NCBI RefSeq assembly: GCF_006716745.1
Contig: NZ_VFPP01000001.1
Location: 8,629,386 to 8,693,385 of the forward strand
From: Saccharothrix saharensis
GTDB lineage: Bacteria; Actinomycetota; Actinomycetes; Mycobacteriales; Pseudonocardiaceae
Reading direction: 5' to 3'
Length of the DNA stretch: 64,000 bases
Part shown: positions 31,714-40,420 of the stretch, piece by piece
Numbering within the stretch: the stretch's first letter is position 1
Layout of the letters: every line of letters starts with the position of its first letter
Notes under the pieces: generated by a model
Told to the model about the DNA's origin: nothing
Seen by the model: only the letters and a program-made list of their open reading frames with translations
Databases searched by the model: none
Made by a program: the position numbers and the translations under genes

Positions 31714-32476
31714 GTGGTTGCTGCGGCGGCCCGACCCGGACGCCGCCGCCCGCCTGTTCGTCTTCCCCTACTCCGGGCTGGGCGCGTCGATGTACGCCCG
31801 GTGGCCCGCGCGGGTCGGGTCGATGGAGGTCTGCGCGGTGCAGCCGCCGGGCCGGGAGAACCGCATCCGCGAGCCGCACTACGGTGGCTACGCCGACCTC
31901 GCCGAGGCCGCCGTGCCGCTGCTGCTGCCGTACCTGGACCGGCCGTTCGCGTTCTTCGGCCACTGCGGCGGCGCGCTCGCCGCGTTCGCCACGGCCGTGC
32001 GGCTGCACGAGACGGGAGGACCGGCGCCCACCGTGCTGTTCATGTCCTCGCAGGTGGCCCCGCACGAGGGCCCGTACGGTCGGTTCCTGTCCATGACCGA
32101 CGCCGAGCTGGGCGTCGAGCTGGCCGGCCTGACCCGCGCGATGGGCGGCGACCCGGACCCGGACATGATCGACCTGGGGCTCGGCGTGCTGCGCGCCGAC
32201 ATCGGCGCGAACCAGCGCTACCGGCTGGACGAGCCGATGACCCTGTCGAGCGCGGTGTGCGCCGTCGGGTGGGCCGACGACGTCGAGATCCGGCCGGACC
32301 AGATGGGCGGTTGGCGCGAGTACGCGCCGGACGGCCGGTTCTCCGCGCCCGTGCTGACCGGGGGGCACCACGCGTTCCTGGCCGCGCCCGAGCACCTGGT
32401 GGCCGAGCTCGACCAGACGATGACCAAGGCACTCGCCGCACAACCAGGGGGACGAGCGTGGCCGAGTACGTCCTGA
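31688..32476 (+). CDS. Type II thioesterase with cysteine nucleophile
   Basis: A 262-aa alpha/beta-hydrolase of the GrsT/RifR type. FPYSGLGASMYARWP and VQPPGRENR mark the family, and GGHHAFL carries the catalytic His. The nucleophile elbow reads FGHCGGALAAF, with Cys 93 where nearly all type II thioesterases have Ser (GHSMG). Such enzymes normally clear blocked T domains or release free amino acids after tailoring. Cys nucleophiles are known in some NRPS thioesterases that form strained or amide products, so a transacylation role is possible. The start overlaps the P450 gene by 26 bases. Confidence 0.85.
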   Translation: MSSPPRRGRWLLRRPDPDAAARLFVFPYSGLGASMYARWPARVGSMEVCAVQPPGRENRIREPHYGGYADLAEAAVPLLLPYLDRPFAFFGHCGGALAAFATAVRLHETGGPAPTVLFMSSQVAPHEGPYGRFLSMTDAELGVELAGLTRAMGGDPDPDMIDLGLGVLRADIGANQRYRLDEPMTLSSAVCAVGWADDVEIRPDQMGGWREYAPDGRFSAPVLTGGHHAFLAAPEHLVAELDQTMTKALAAQPGGRAWPSTS

Positions 32477-34407
32477 GCTGTTACCTGACCCCGCCGGGCG
32501 AGCACGCCGTGCTCCGACCCCGGCACGACCAGAACATCAGCCTGTGGCGGCGCACCGCGACCGCCGTCGAGCTGGTCCGCTTGTGGGAGGTGGAGCGGTT
32601 CAGCGGCCAGAAGCACCACTACTGGCCGCTGTACACCCCCGAACGAGCCCGGGCCGTGCTGACCGAGCTCCTCGCCTCGGAAGGCCTGACCCTCGCCGAC
32701 ATCCGCACCACCTGGGGCACGCCGGGCCTGCCCGGCGCGCAGGACGTTCCCCTGCCGCCGGGCACCGGGGACTACGCCGTGCACTCGCTGGCCCACCTGT
32801 TCAGCGGGCTGCTGATGGACAGCGACGTCTTCGCCGAGGGCACGATCGTGGCGATGGCCGTGGACGCCGCGCCGGACTTCGTGCTGGAGCAGGACACCAA
32901 GCCCTACTGGTACGCGGGCGCGGTGTCGCAGCGGGGTCGGATCACCTACGCGCCGGTCGAGTCGCCCGCCCCGCTGTACTCGGCGGCCGAGCAGCTGTTC
33001 GGCAAGGAGCCGGGCACGCTGATGGCGCTGGCCTCCGCCTCGACCAACGCGATCGAGTTCGACGTCGACCGCGTGACCTCGCTCGACCTCCGCGGCGGCC
33101 GGGTGCACCCGGTGTCCGAGGCCGTCCCGTTGGTCGAGTCGATCGTCGCGGCCGCCCGCGACCAGTTGGCGCGCCAGGAACCCGACCCGGACTTCACCGA
33201 GGAGGAGAACCTCCAGAGCGCGGTGATGAAGGTCGTGCAGCGGGCGTGCGAGCTGATCGCCGAGCGCAACGTGCGCCGGCTGCTCGACCTGACCGGGGTC
33301 GACGCCTCGACCGCGTACCTGTCGATGAGCGGCGGCTACGCGCTCAACTGCCCGACCAACACCGCGCTGCTCGACCGGTTCGGCTTCCGCGGCCTGCTCG
33401 CGCCGCCGTGCGCCAACGACTCCGGCCAGTCCTACGGCCTGGGCCTGCTCGGCTTCCACGCCACCGGCGCGTTCGACACCGCGCGGCACCGGCTGGGCAC
33501 CGCCTACCACGGCGCGGAGGTCACCGACCTGGACGAGGCGCTGGCCGAGTTCGCGCCGTGGGTCGAGGACGTCAGCGACTTCTCGCCCGACCGGTTCGTG
33601 CTCGACGTGGCGAAGGCGCCGCTGGCGTGGGTGGACGGCGCGGCCGAGATCGGGCCGCGCGCCCTGTGCCACCGCAGCCTGCTCGGTGACCCGCGGTCGG
33701 CGAAGACCAAGCAACTGCTCAACGAGCACAAGCAGCGCCAGTGGTGGCGGCCCGTCGCACCGGTCGTGCTGGCCGAGCACGCGGGGGAGTGGTTCGCCTC
33801 CGACCGCCCGTCGCCGTTCATGCTCGAAGCGGTCGCCGTGCGGCCGGAGGTGCGCGACCGGGTCCCCGCGATCCTGCACCTCGACGGCTCGGCCCGGCAC
33901 CAGACCGTGACCGCCGCCGACAACCCGCTGCTGCACCGGGCGCTGCGCGCGTTCCACGACGCGACCGGCGTGCCCGTGCTGTGCAACACCTCCCTCAACG
34001 ACCGCGGCGAGCCGATCGTCGACACCGCCGCCGAGGCGCTGACGTTCTGCCTGCGCAAGGGCATCGCCGTGGCGTACGTCCTGGGCAAGCGGATCGCGCT
34101 GCGCGTCGACGCCGCGGCGGCGTCCCTGCCACCGCGCACCCGCCGGGAGCGGCTGTTCGCCGGGCAGGAATCCGATCGCGACGCCGCGTGGCACAAGTGG
34201 GTGGCCGCCGGCTACACCGAAGCCGCGATGTACCTGATGACGCAGATGCCCCAATTGCGGGCCGAACCCGAACCGGATGGCGCCGAGGACCTGAATGGGT
34301 TGGCCGACTATGTTGGCTCGGTCGATCCGGCGTTCGAATTCTGGGTCGACGAGTTCCGACGCGACCAGGGACCGGGCACCCGGTTTCCCTCCGGAAGGCA
34401 CAAGTGA
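32458..34407 (+). CDS. NodU/CmcH-family carbamoyltransferase
   Basis: A 649-aa enzyme that uses carbamoyl phosphate and ATP to O- or N-carbamoylate a substrate. Seen: an N-terminal Kae1-like half with AVHSLAHLFSGLLM, SMSGGYALNCPTNT near residue 295, and the C-terminal half with EIGPRALCHRSLLGDPR, WWRPVAPVVL and LCNTSLNDRGEPIVDT. Length is typical. GTG 32458 with AGGGGGA upstream overlaps the thioesterase by 19 bases. A likely target is the hydroxyl introduced by the P450 or the serine side chain; an amine target giving a ureido group is possible too. Confidence 0.88.
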   Translation: MAEYVLSCYLTPPGEHAVLRPRHDQNISLWRRTATAVELVRLWEVERFSGQKHHYWPLYTPERARAVLTELLASEGLTLADIRTTWGTPGLPGAQDVPLPPGTGDYAVHSLAHLFSGLLMDSDVFAEGTIVAMAVDAAPDFVLEQDTKPYWYAGAVSQRGRITYAPVESPAPLYSAAEQLFGKEPGTLMALASASTNAIEFDVDRVTSLDLRGGRVHPVSEAVPLVESIVAAARDQLARQEPDPDFTEEENLQSAVMKVVQRACELIAERNVRRLLDLTGVDASTAYLSMSGGYALNCPTNTALLDRFGFRGLLAPPCANDSGQSYGLGLLGFHATGAFDTARHRLGTAYHGAEVTDLDEALAEFAPWVEDVSDFSPDRFVLDVAKAPLAWVDGAAEIGPRALCHRSLLGDPRSAKTKQLLNEHKQRQWWRPVAPVVLAEHAGEWFASDRPSPFMLEAVAVRPEVRDRVPAILHLDGSARHQTVTAADNPLLHRALRAFHDATGVPVLCNTSLNDRGEPIVDTAAEALTFCLRKGIAVAYVLGKRIALRVDAAAASLPPRTRRERLFAGQESDRDAAWHKWVAAGYTEAAMYLMTQMPQLRAEPEPDGAEDLNGLADYVGSVDPAFEFWVDEFRRDQGPGTRFPSGRHK

Positions 34408-35684
34408 TGAATGGCCAGCCAGGCAGCTTGTTCCGGCAGGCGAATTTCCGCAACCTGTGGTTCGGACAGACGCTGTCGTTGTTCGCGGCGGAGATCACCG
34501 CCGGTGTGATCCCGCTGCTCGCCGCGCTCACCCTGAACGCGAGCGTGCTGGAGATGGGCGTGCTGTCGGCGGTGTCGTTCCTGCCCTACCTCGTGGTGAG
34601 CCTGTTCGCGGGCGTGTGGCTGGACCGGTTGCCCAAGCGCCCGGTGATCGTGGCGGCGGACCTCGGGCGGGGGATCCTGCTGCTCCTCGTGCCGCTGGCC
34701 GCCGTGCTCGACCTGCTCAGCATGCCGTTCCTGCTGGTCATCGCGGTGCTGATCGGCGTGGGCACGGTGATCGCCGACATCGGCAGCGCCTCGTTCCTGC
34801 CCAGCGTGGTCAGCAGACGGGACCTGGTCGACGGCAACGGCAAGCTGGAGATCAGCAACAACGCCTCCCGCATGGCGGGCGAGGCGGTGGGCGGCGCGCT
34901 GGTGCAGGTGCTCACCGCGCCGTTCGCGCTGCTGTTCAACACCGTGGCCTACGCGCTGTCGGCGGTGTTCACGCAGCGCATCAAGGTCGATCCGCACGCC
35001 GAGCCCGAGGACGAGGAGGAGCAGCCCGACGCCCGCAAGCCGGACTTCTGGCGGGAGGTGGGTGAGGGCCTGCGGTTCGTCTTCGGGAACCCGATCGTGC
35101 GCACGCTCGCCATCACCGCGCTGCTGTTCAACCTGTTCACGTTCTTCATCGAGCCGGTGTTCCTGATCTTCATCACCCGCACGCTCGCGCTGGAACCGAT
35201 CTACATCGGCCTCATCCTGTCCTCGTCCGGCGTGGGCGGCGTGGTGGGCGCCGTGATCTCCGGCTGGGTGTCGCGGAAGCTGCCGCTGGGCACGCTGCTG
35301 GTGGTCACGCAGTGGCTGGCGGGCGGCGCGTCCCTGCTGGTGCCCGTGGCCACGCTGGTGCCCAAGCCCGCGGCGGTGGTGCTGATCATCGTCATGCACT
35401 TCGTCGACGCGGTGATGGTCATCGTCTACAACGTCAACCAGCGCAGTTACCGGTCCGCGGTCACACCCGACGCCCTGCAGGGCCGGATGAACGCCTCGAT
35501 CCGGATGATCGTGATGGGTGTCTGCCCGCTCGGCGCGCTGCTCGGCGGCGTGGTCGGCAACGTGCTCAGCGCCACCACCGCGCTCATCATCGGCTCGATC
35601 GGCATCCTCAGCTCCGGCGTCTACATCGCCTGCACCCGCATCCGCTCGGTCAAGGAGATCCCGACCGAGCAGCCCGCCGCCTGA
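34407..35684 (+). CDS. MFS transporter, probable product exporter
   Basis: A 425-aa major facilitator with about 12 hydrophobic segments, starting FRQANFRNLWFGQTLSLFA. GVWLDRLPKRPVIV is the loop 2-3 motif (GxxxDRxxRR-like). A charged loop (EPEDEEEQPDARKPD, about 193-207) separates the halves. Enterobactin-exporter-like (EntS/DHA3-type) sequence suggests export of a peptide. The ATG overlaps the carbamoyltransferase stop; it is the last gene of the plus-strand operon before a strong terminator. Confidence 0.85.
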   Translation: MNGQPGSLFRQANFRNLWFGQTLSLFAAEITAGVIPLLAALTLNASVLEMGVLSAVSFLPYLVVSLFAGVWLDRLPKRPVIVAADLGRGILLLLVPLAAVLDLLSMPFLLVIAVLIGVGTVIADIGSASFLPSVVSRRDLVDGNGKLEISNNASRMAGEAVGGALVQVLTAPFALLFNTVAYALSAVFTQRIKVDPHAEPEDEEEQPDARKPDFWREVGEGLRFVFGNPIVRTLAITALLFNLFTFFIEPVFLIFITRTLALEPIYIGLILSSSGVGGVVGAVISGWVSRKLPLGTLLVVTQWLAGGASLLVPVATLVPKPAAVVLIIVMHFVDAVMVIVYNVNQRSYRSAVTPDALQGRMNASIRMIVMGVCPLGALLGGVVGNVLSATTALIIGSIGILSSGVYIACTRIRSVKEIPTEQPAA

Positions 35685-35687
35685 CCT

Positions 35688-35738
35688 GGCGACGGCGAAG
35701 AGGGCCACCCGGACCGGGTGACCCTCTTCGCCGTCGCC
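35688..35738. terminator. Bidirectional terminator
   Basis: A 17-base perfect stem (35688-35704 with 35722-35738), then a C/A mismatch and five further pairs CACCC/GGGTG around a 5-base loop. It sits exactly between the convergent MFS and A-domain genes and can serve both strands. Confidence 0.85.
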
Positions 35739-35740
35739 CC

Positions 35741-37279
35741 TCAGAGCATCGCGGCGAGTGCGGCGGACACCGCCTCGCGGTCGACCTTCCCGCTCGGGGT
35801 GCGCGGCAGCGCGGGCAGCACGGCGATCGACTGCGGCACGGCGTGCTCGGGCAGCACCCCCTCCAGGGTCTTGAGCAGGCCCGGCACGTCCAGCTCGGCG
35901 CCCGCCTTCGCGGTGACCGCGGCGCGCAGGCTCCGCGCGCCCTCGCCCGCCTCCACCACGACGCACACCGCCGCGGCGACCCCCGGCTGCTCCAGCAGCC
36001 AGGCGTCCACCTCCAGCGGGTTCACCCGGTAGCCGCGGATCTTCACGTCGTGGTCGATGCGGCTGAGGAACCACGCCACCCCGTCCGCGAACCGCACCAG
36101 GTCGCCGGTGCGGAACGCCCGCGTGTGGCCGTGCGGGGTCCGCGGCACCTCCACGTAGCGGCGCGCGTTCAGCTCGGGCTGGTTCAGGTAGCCCGACGAC
36201 ACCGGAAGACCCGCCACCAGCAGCTCGCCCACGTCCGGCACGTCCGGGTCGGTCGGGTCGAGCAGCAGCTCGCAGCCCGGCAGCGGCACGCCGATCGGCG
36301 GCAGCGCGGGCCACGACGAGGGCGGCCCGGTGAGCACGTGCGAGCTGACCATCGCCGACTCGCTCTGCCCGTAGTGGTTGGTCAGCCGGCAGCCCGGCAG
36401 CCGCTCGAACAGCTCGCGGATCGGGGGCGTGCACACCAGCTGCTCGCCCGCCGTGTTGACCTCGACCAGCGACAGGTGGTCCAGGGAGTCCTCGGCGGAC
36501 GCCGCCACGGCCAGCATGGTCAGCGCCACGTTGGGCAGGAACAGCCGCTCGACCCGGTGCTCGACGAGCCAGTCCAGCAGCTCGAACGGGTCCTGCCGCA
36601 GCTCCTCGGGCACGATCACCAGCGTGCCGCCGCCGCACAGCGTGCCCAGCACCTCCTGGAACGACACGTCGAAGTTCAGCGGCGCGAACTGGGCGGTGCG
36701 CAGGTCCGGCCGCGGCGAGTGGGTGCGCTGCCACTCGGCCATGCCGTCCAGGCAGCTGTGCGGGATGGCGACACCCTTCGGCCAGCCCGTCGACCCGGAC
36801 GTGTAGATCACGTACACCGGCAGGTCGGGCGAGCACGCCACCACGTCGTAGGACGCGCCGGGCCCGGGCGGCGGCACGGCCACCGGCACGGCGGGCGAGT
36901 CGAACGCGGGCCGCGCGCCGGCGTGCAGCAGCAGCGACGCGCCGCTGTCGGCCAGCATGTGGGTCAACCTGCGCTCCGGGTACTCCGCGTCCAGCGGCAC
37001 GTAGGTGGCGCCGATCGCGGCCACCGCCAGGAACGCGGTCACGACCTCGGCGCTGCGCGCGCCCGCCACCGCGACCCGGTCACCGGGCCGCGCGCCCCGC
37101 TCGTGCAGCAGGGCGACGACCTCGCCGACCCACCCGTGCAGCCGGGCGTAGGTGAACGAGCGGTCGCCGTCGACCACCGCGACCCGCTCCGGGTGCTCGC
37201 GGGCCGCCCGGACCAGTGAGTCGAGCAGGCACGGCGGTCGCGCCGGGCCGCCCCACAGGGTCGTGGTCGCAGCGGTCAT
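35741..37279 (-). CDS. Free-standing adenylation domain, proline-like code, candidate piperazate activation
   Basis: A 512-aa A domain with no T domain. Motifs: YVIYTSGSTGWPKGVAIP, LNFDVSFQEVLG, NHYGQSESAMV, FRTGDLVRF and LPRTPSGKVD. The aligned code DVQFNAHMVK keeps most of the proline code DVQLIAHVVK. Its start overlaps the stop of the KtzT-like piperazate synthase gene (ATGA), so the two are translationally coupled. A cyclic, proline-like imino acid made next door is the obvious substrate. Since it has no T domain, it would load an A-less module such as T1 of the NRPS at 21774 or 40876. Confidence 0.88.
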   Translation of the reverse strand: MTAATTTLWGGPARPPCLLDSLVRAAREHPERVAVVDGDRSFTYARLHGWVGEVVALLHERGARPGDRVAVAGARSAEVVTAFLAVAAIGATYVPLDAEYPERRLTHMLADSGASLLLHAGARPAFDSPAVPVAVPPPGPGASYDVVACSPDLPVYVIYTSGSTGWPKGVAIPHSCLDGMAEWQRTHSPRPDLRTAQFAPLNFDVSFQEVLGTLCGGGTLVIVPEELRQDPFELLDWLVEHRVERLFLPNVALTMLAVAASAEDSLDHLSLVEVNTAGEQLVCTPPIRELFERLPGCRLTNHYGQSESAMVSSHVLTGPPSSWPALPPIGVPLPGCELLLDPTDPDVPDVGELLVAGLPVSSGYLNQPELNARRYVEVPRTPHGHTRAFRTGDLVRFADGVAWFLSRIDHDVKIRGYRVNPLEVDAWLLEQPGVAAAVCVVVEAGEGARSLRAAVTAKAGAELDVPGLLKTLEGVLPEHAVPQSIAVLPALPRTPSGKVDREAVSAALAAML

Positions 37280-37935
37280 GTGCCCTCCACTTCGTCACGC
37301 CCCAGCCCGTGCAGGCGCATGATCCGGCACAGCTCCAGCGCCGTGCCGCGGCCGGCCTCGCCCAGGCTCGCCATGATCCGGGCCTGCACCTCGGGGGGTT
37401 TCTCCTGGCTGAGCTTGAACATCGAGTCCACCGACTCGACGTGGAACCGGAACGCGCCGACGTCCCCGACGATCCGGCCGAAGTACTCGTGCGACGACTC
37501 GGCCGCCCACCCGTCGCCGAACGCGGCCTCGAACACCTCCGCCGTCTGCTTCACCACGTCCAACGACTCCTCCCGGCTGTCCAGCGGCTCCACCCGGCCG
37601 TGCAGGTGCACGGAGACGAAGTCCCAGGTCGGGGCGGCCGGCGAGGTGAGGTAGGTGGCCGGCGTGATGTAGGAGTTCGGCCCGGTGAAGATCAGCACCG
37701 CGGCCGGGCGGTCGGCCAGCGCGCGCCAGTGCTCGTTCGCCCGGTTGAGGTGGCCCCACAGCGTGGCGCCGACCAGGTCACCGTCCTCGGGCGCGCCGGG
37801 CGGCCGGACGACGGGCAGGTGGGTGGCCAACGGGGTGCGCGGCCCGTTCGTGACCAGCGTGGCCAGCGGGTAGTCGCGCACGATCGCGCGCGGCCACTCG
37901 TCGTGGGTGGCGCGGTACATCGGAGGCACGTACAT
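37276..37935 (-). CDS. KtzT-like piperazate synthase (PaiB/FMN-binding fold)
   Basis: A 219-aa PaiB-family protein: MYVPPMYRATHDEW, LATHLPVVRPPG, GHLNRANEHWRAL, APTWDFVSVHLHGRV and SMFKLSQEKPPEVQ. Automated annotation would call this an FMN-binding negative transcriptional regulator. KtzT, the haem-dependent enzyme that forms the N-N bond of L-piperazate from N5-hydroxy-ornithine, belongs to this same family, and the gene lies 9 bases after an ornithine-type N-hydroxylase, the classical KtzI/KtzT pair. His residues in GHLNRANEH and SVHLHG are candidate haem or active-site ligands. Confidence rests on context as much as on sequence. Confidence 0.8.
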   Translation of the reverse strand: MYVPPMYRATHDEWPRAIVRDYPLATLVTNGPRTPLATHLPVVRPPGAPEDGDLVGATLWGHLNRANEHWRALADRPAAVLIFTGPNSYITPATYLTSPAAPTWDFVSVHLHGRVEPLDSREESLDVVKQTAEVFEAAFGDGWAAESSHEYFGRIVGDVGAFRFHVESVDSMFKLSQEKPPEVQARIMASLGEAGRGTALELCRIMRLHGLGRDEVEGT

Positions 37936-37944
37936 GGCGACCCC

Positions 37945-39213
37945 TCACCGTCCCTGGTCGACGATCGAGCGGACGATCTCCCCGGCCCGCACGGCCGTGG
38001 TCGACAGCAGGCCCGCGGACAGCCCGTGCGACGGCTCGGCCACCGCGCCCTGCAGGTAGATGCCGCAGTGCACGGAGTCCGAGGTCACCACCCGGTAGTC
38101 CCGGTCCAGGACCGGCCGGCCCGCCTCGTCGAGCTTGGCCAGGCCGCGCAGCATCGGCGTCGGGTCCGCGGGCCGGTAGCCCGTCGCGCACACCACGGCG
38201 TCCACGTCGAGCGCGGACACGGCGCCGGTGGGCAGGTGCTCGACCCGCAGCGTCACCCCCTCCTCGGTCTCGACCAGGTCGTGCAACCGCGACGCGTTGA
38301 CGATCCGCAACCGCGACGTGCCCAGCACCTGCTCCCGGTAGCGTGTCCGGTACAGCTGCGCGGACAGGTCGGCGTCCACCACCGAGTAGTTCGTGTTCGC
38401 GTGGTAGGCCAGCAGCCGGGCGCGGGCGTTGGGCGGCGCGTCGAAGAACAGGTCGACCGCTTCGGGGTCGAACACGGCGTTGGCGAACGGGCTGTCGTCG
38501 GCCACGCTGTAGCCGTACCGGGAGAACACCGCGAGCACCTCCGCGCCGGGCAGCGCGCGGTGCAGGTAGTCGGTGACCTCGGCGGCGCTCTGGCCCGCCC
38601 CGATCACGGCCACCTGGCGGGGCTCGCGGGCCGCCAGGTCGTCCACCCGGTGCAGCAGCTCGCTGCTGTGCCAGACGCGGGCCGAGCCGCGCACGCCGGG
38701 CGGCAGCACCGGCACCAGGCCGGTGGCGATCACCACGTTGCGGGCGCGGTGGGTCGTGACCAGCCCGTCGTAGCGCACCAGCACGTCCAGGTGCTCGACC
38801 GCACCGTCCTCGGCGACCGGTTCGATGCCCACCACCTCGCTGCCGTAGGCGACGGCGTCGGCGAAGTGCCCGGCCACCCACTCCAGGTAGTCGTGGAACT
38901 CGACCCGCAGCGGGTAGAGCGTCTTGCTGTTGATGAACCCCGGCAGCCTGCCCTTGGCGTGGAGGTAGGCCACGAAGCTGTGCCTGCTCGCCGGGTTGCG
39001 CATGGACACCAGGTCCTTGAGGAAGGACACCTGCATCGTCGCCCCGTCGAGCAGCATCCCCCGGTGCCAGCCGAACCGCGGCTGGCGCTCGAAGAAGCCG
39101 GCCGTCAGCGTGCCGACCTCCTCCAGCGCCACCGCGAGCGCCAGGTTCGACGGTCCGAACCCGACGCCGACGACGTCGGCAGCCGTGGTGATCCCGCGCG
39201 GTACCGCAGCCAA
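37945..39213 (-). CDS. L-ornithine N5-hydroxylase (KtzI-like)
   Basis: A 422-aa flavin-dependent N-hydroxylating monooxygenase of the SidA/PvdA/IucD family. FAD motif VGFGPSNLALAVALEE, substrate-side SFLKDLVSMRNPASRHSFVAYL, NADPH motif VIGAGQSAAEVTDYL, and VCATGYRPADP near the C-terminus. It converts ornithine to N5-hydroxy-ornithine, the substrate of the neighbouring KtzT-like enzyme. The start is TTG 39213, which has GGAGCG upstream; no ATG precedes the FAD motif. Lysine as substrate cannot be excluded from sequence alone. Confidence 0.85.
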   Translation of the reverse strand: MAAVPRGITTAADVVGVGFGPSNLALAVALEEVGTLTAGFFERQPRFGWHRGMLLDGATMQVSFLKDLVSMRNPASRHSFVAYLHAKGRLPGFINSKTLYPLRVEFHDYLEWVAGHFADAVAYGSEVVGIEPVAEDGAVEHLDVLVRYDGLVTTHRARNVVIATGLVPVLPPGVRGSARVWHSSELLHRVDDLAAREPRQVAVIGAGQSAAEVTDYLHRALPGAEVLAVFSRYGYSVADDSPFANAVFDPEAVDLFFDAPPNARARLLAYHANTNYSVVDADLSAQLYRTRYREQVLGTSRLRIVNASRLHDLVETEEGVTLRVEHLPTGAVSALDVDAVVCATGYRPADPTPMLRGLAKLDEAGRPVLDRDYRVVTSDSVHCGIYLQGAVAEPSHGLSAGLLSTTAVRAGEIVRSIVDQGR

Positions 39214-39238
39214 ATCGCTCCGCCTCCCCAGTGGCGCG

Positions 39239-40420
39239 TCAGATTGAGTCGAGCAGCTCCTCGGTCAGGAGGTCCTCCATCGGCATGATCCCGGCGACGA
39301 CGGCGAAGTAACCCGAGGTCAGCGCGGGGTCCGCGGCGATCGCGCGCAGCATCGCCAGGCGCGCGTCGGTGACCTCCAGGCGCGCGAGCCGCAAGGTGCC
39401 GTGGTAGCTCTCGACCAGCTCGTCGTCGCGCCGTGCGGCCCAGGCGCGCAGCCCGGCGGCCCTCGCACCGGGGTCGCGCAGGCCGTCGCCGAGCGCGTCG
39501 GCCAGCAGTTCCGCCTGCAGGAAGGCGTTCGAGATGCCCTGCGCCGTGATCGTGTCCCGGTGGTGCCCCGCGTCGCCCACCAGCGCCCACCCGCGACCCG
39601 CCGCCCGGCGGAAGAAGTTGCGCTGGTCGCCCGTGCCGACCAGCCTGCCGACCTGCTCGCCGCCCGCCAGCTGCTCGAACACCTCGCCCGCCGTGGTGGC
39701 CAGGGCGTCCAGGTGCGCGGCGCGCGGGTCGGCGCGGACCTCGTCGAACCGGTCCTGCGTGAAGTACGTGGCGAGGACGGTGGCGCCGTCGTGCGTGGGA
39801 ATGGTGGCGACCCAGTGCCCGGTGCGCTCGTGGAACCCGAACCCGGTGTCGAGCCCGGTCCACAGCGAGTAGTACACGCAGCTCAGGCGCGGGTCTTCGA
39901 CCTCGGTGGGCGCCGCGACCAGCTCGGCGACCCGCGAGCGCATCCCGTCGGCGCCGACGACCAGGTGCGCCGGCGCGGCGACCTCGGCGCCCGAGGGCGC
40001 GCGGAACCGCACGCCCGTCACCGCGTCGCCGTCGCTGAGCAGCTCCCGCACCGACGAGCCGTCGGAGAACTCCGCACCCGCCGCCACGGCCGCGTCGACC
40101 AGCGCCTGGTCCAGCACGTGACGGCGGGGCCCGTAGGCCGAGTCGACGCCCTCGAACCAAGGCGTGCGGCCGTGCAGTCGCACGTCGCCGACCGTGTAGG
40201 TGACCGTGTCCAACCGCGGCGCGCCCGAGGAGGTGATCGCGTCCAGCACGCCCCAACGGGCCAGCCTGGCCACGCCGGGCTGCTGGATGTAGAGCGTGGA
40301 CATCGTGTCGGAGGGGAACCTGGCGCGGTCCAGCAGCAGGACCCGGTAGCCGCGGCGCGCGAGCAGCAGGGCGGTGGCCGCGCCCGCGACCCGGGCGCCC
40401 ACCACCACGGCGTCGTACAT
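39239..40420 (-). CDS. FAD-dependent monooxygenase/oxidoreductase
   Basis: A 393-aa flavoprotein of the class A monooxygenase/geranylgeranyl-reductase superfamily. FAD motif VVVGARVAGAATALLLARRG at the N-terminus, VVGADGMRSRVAEL near residue 160, and ALVGDAGHHRDTITAQGISNA near 280. It lacks the WxWxIP motif of flavin halogenases. First gene of the minus-strand piperazate set, so oxidation or dehydrogenation of piperazate (dehydropiperazate or hydroxypiperazate occur in natural peptides) is the most natural guess; the substrate is not shown by sequence. Confidence 0.75.
   Translation of the reverse strand: MYDAVVVGARVAGAATALLLARRGYRVLLLDRARFPSDTMSTLYIQQPGVARLARWGVLDAITSSGAPRLDTVTYTVGDVRLHGRTPWFEGVDSAYGPRRHVLDQALVDAAVAAGAEFSDGSSVRELLSDGDAVTGVRFRAPSGAEVAAPAHLVVGADGMRSRVAELVAAPTEVEDPRLSCVYYSLWTGLDTGFGFHERTGHWVATIPTHDGATVLATYFTQDRFDEVRADPRAAHLDALATTAGEVFEQLAGGEQVGRLVGTGDQRNFFRRAAGRGWALVGDAGHHRDTITAQGISNAFLQAELLADALGDGLRDPGARAAGLRAWAARRDDELVESYHGTLRLARLEVTDARLAMLRAIAADPALTSGYFAVVAGIMPMEDLLTEELLDSI

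Noticed and set aside
37276..37935. PaiB-type FMN-binding negative transcriptional regulator
   Set aside because: Same family as KtzT and adjacent to an ornithine-type N-hydroxylase and a proline-code A domain; piperazate synthase explains the context better.
39239..40420. Flavin-dependent halogenase
   Set aside because: No WxWxIP motif; the sequence reads as a general class A flavin oxidoreductase.
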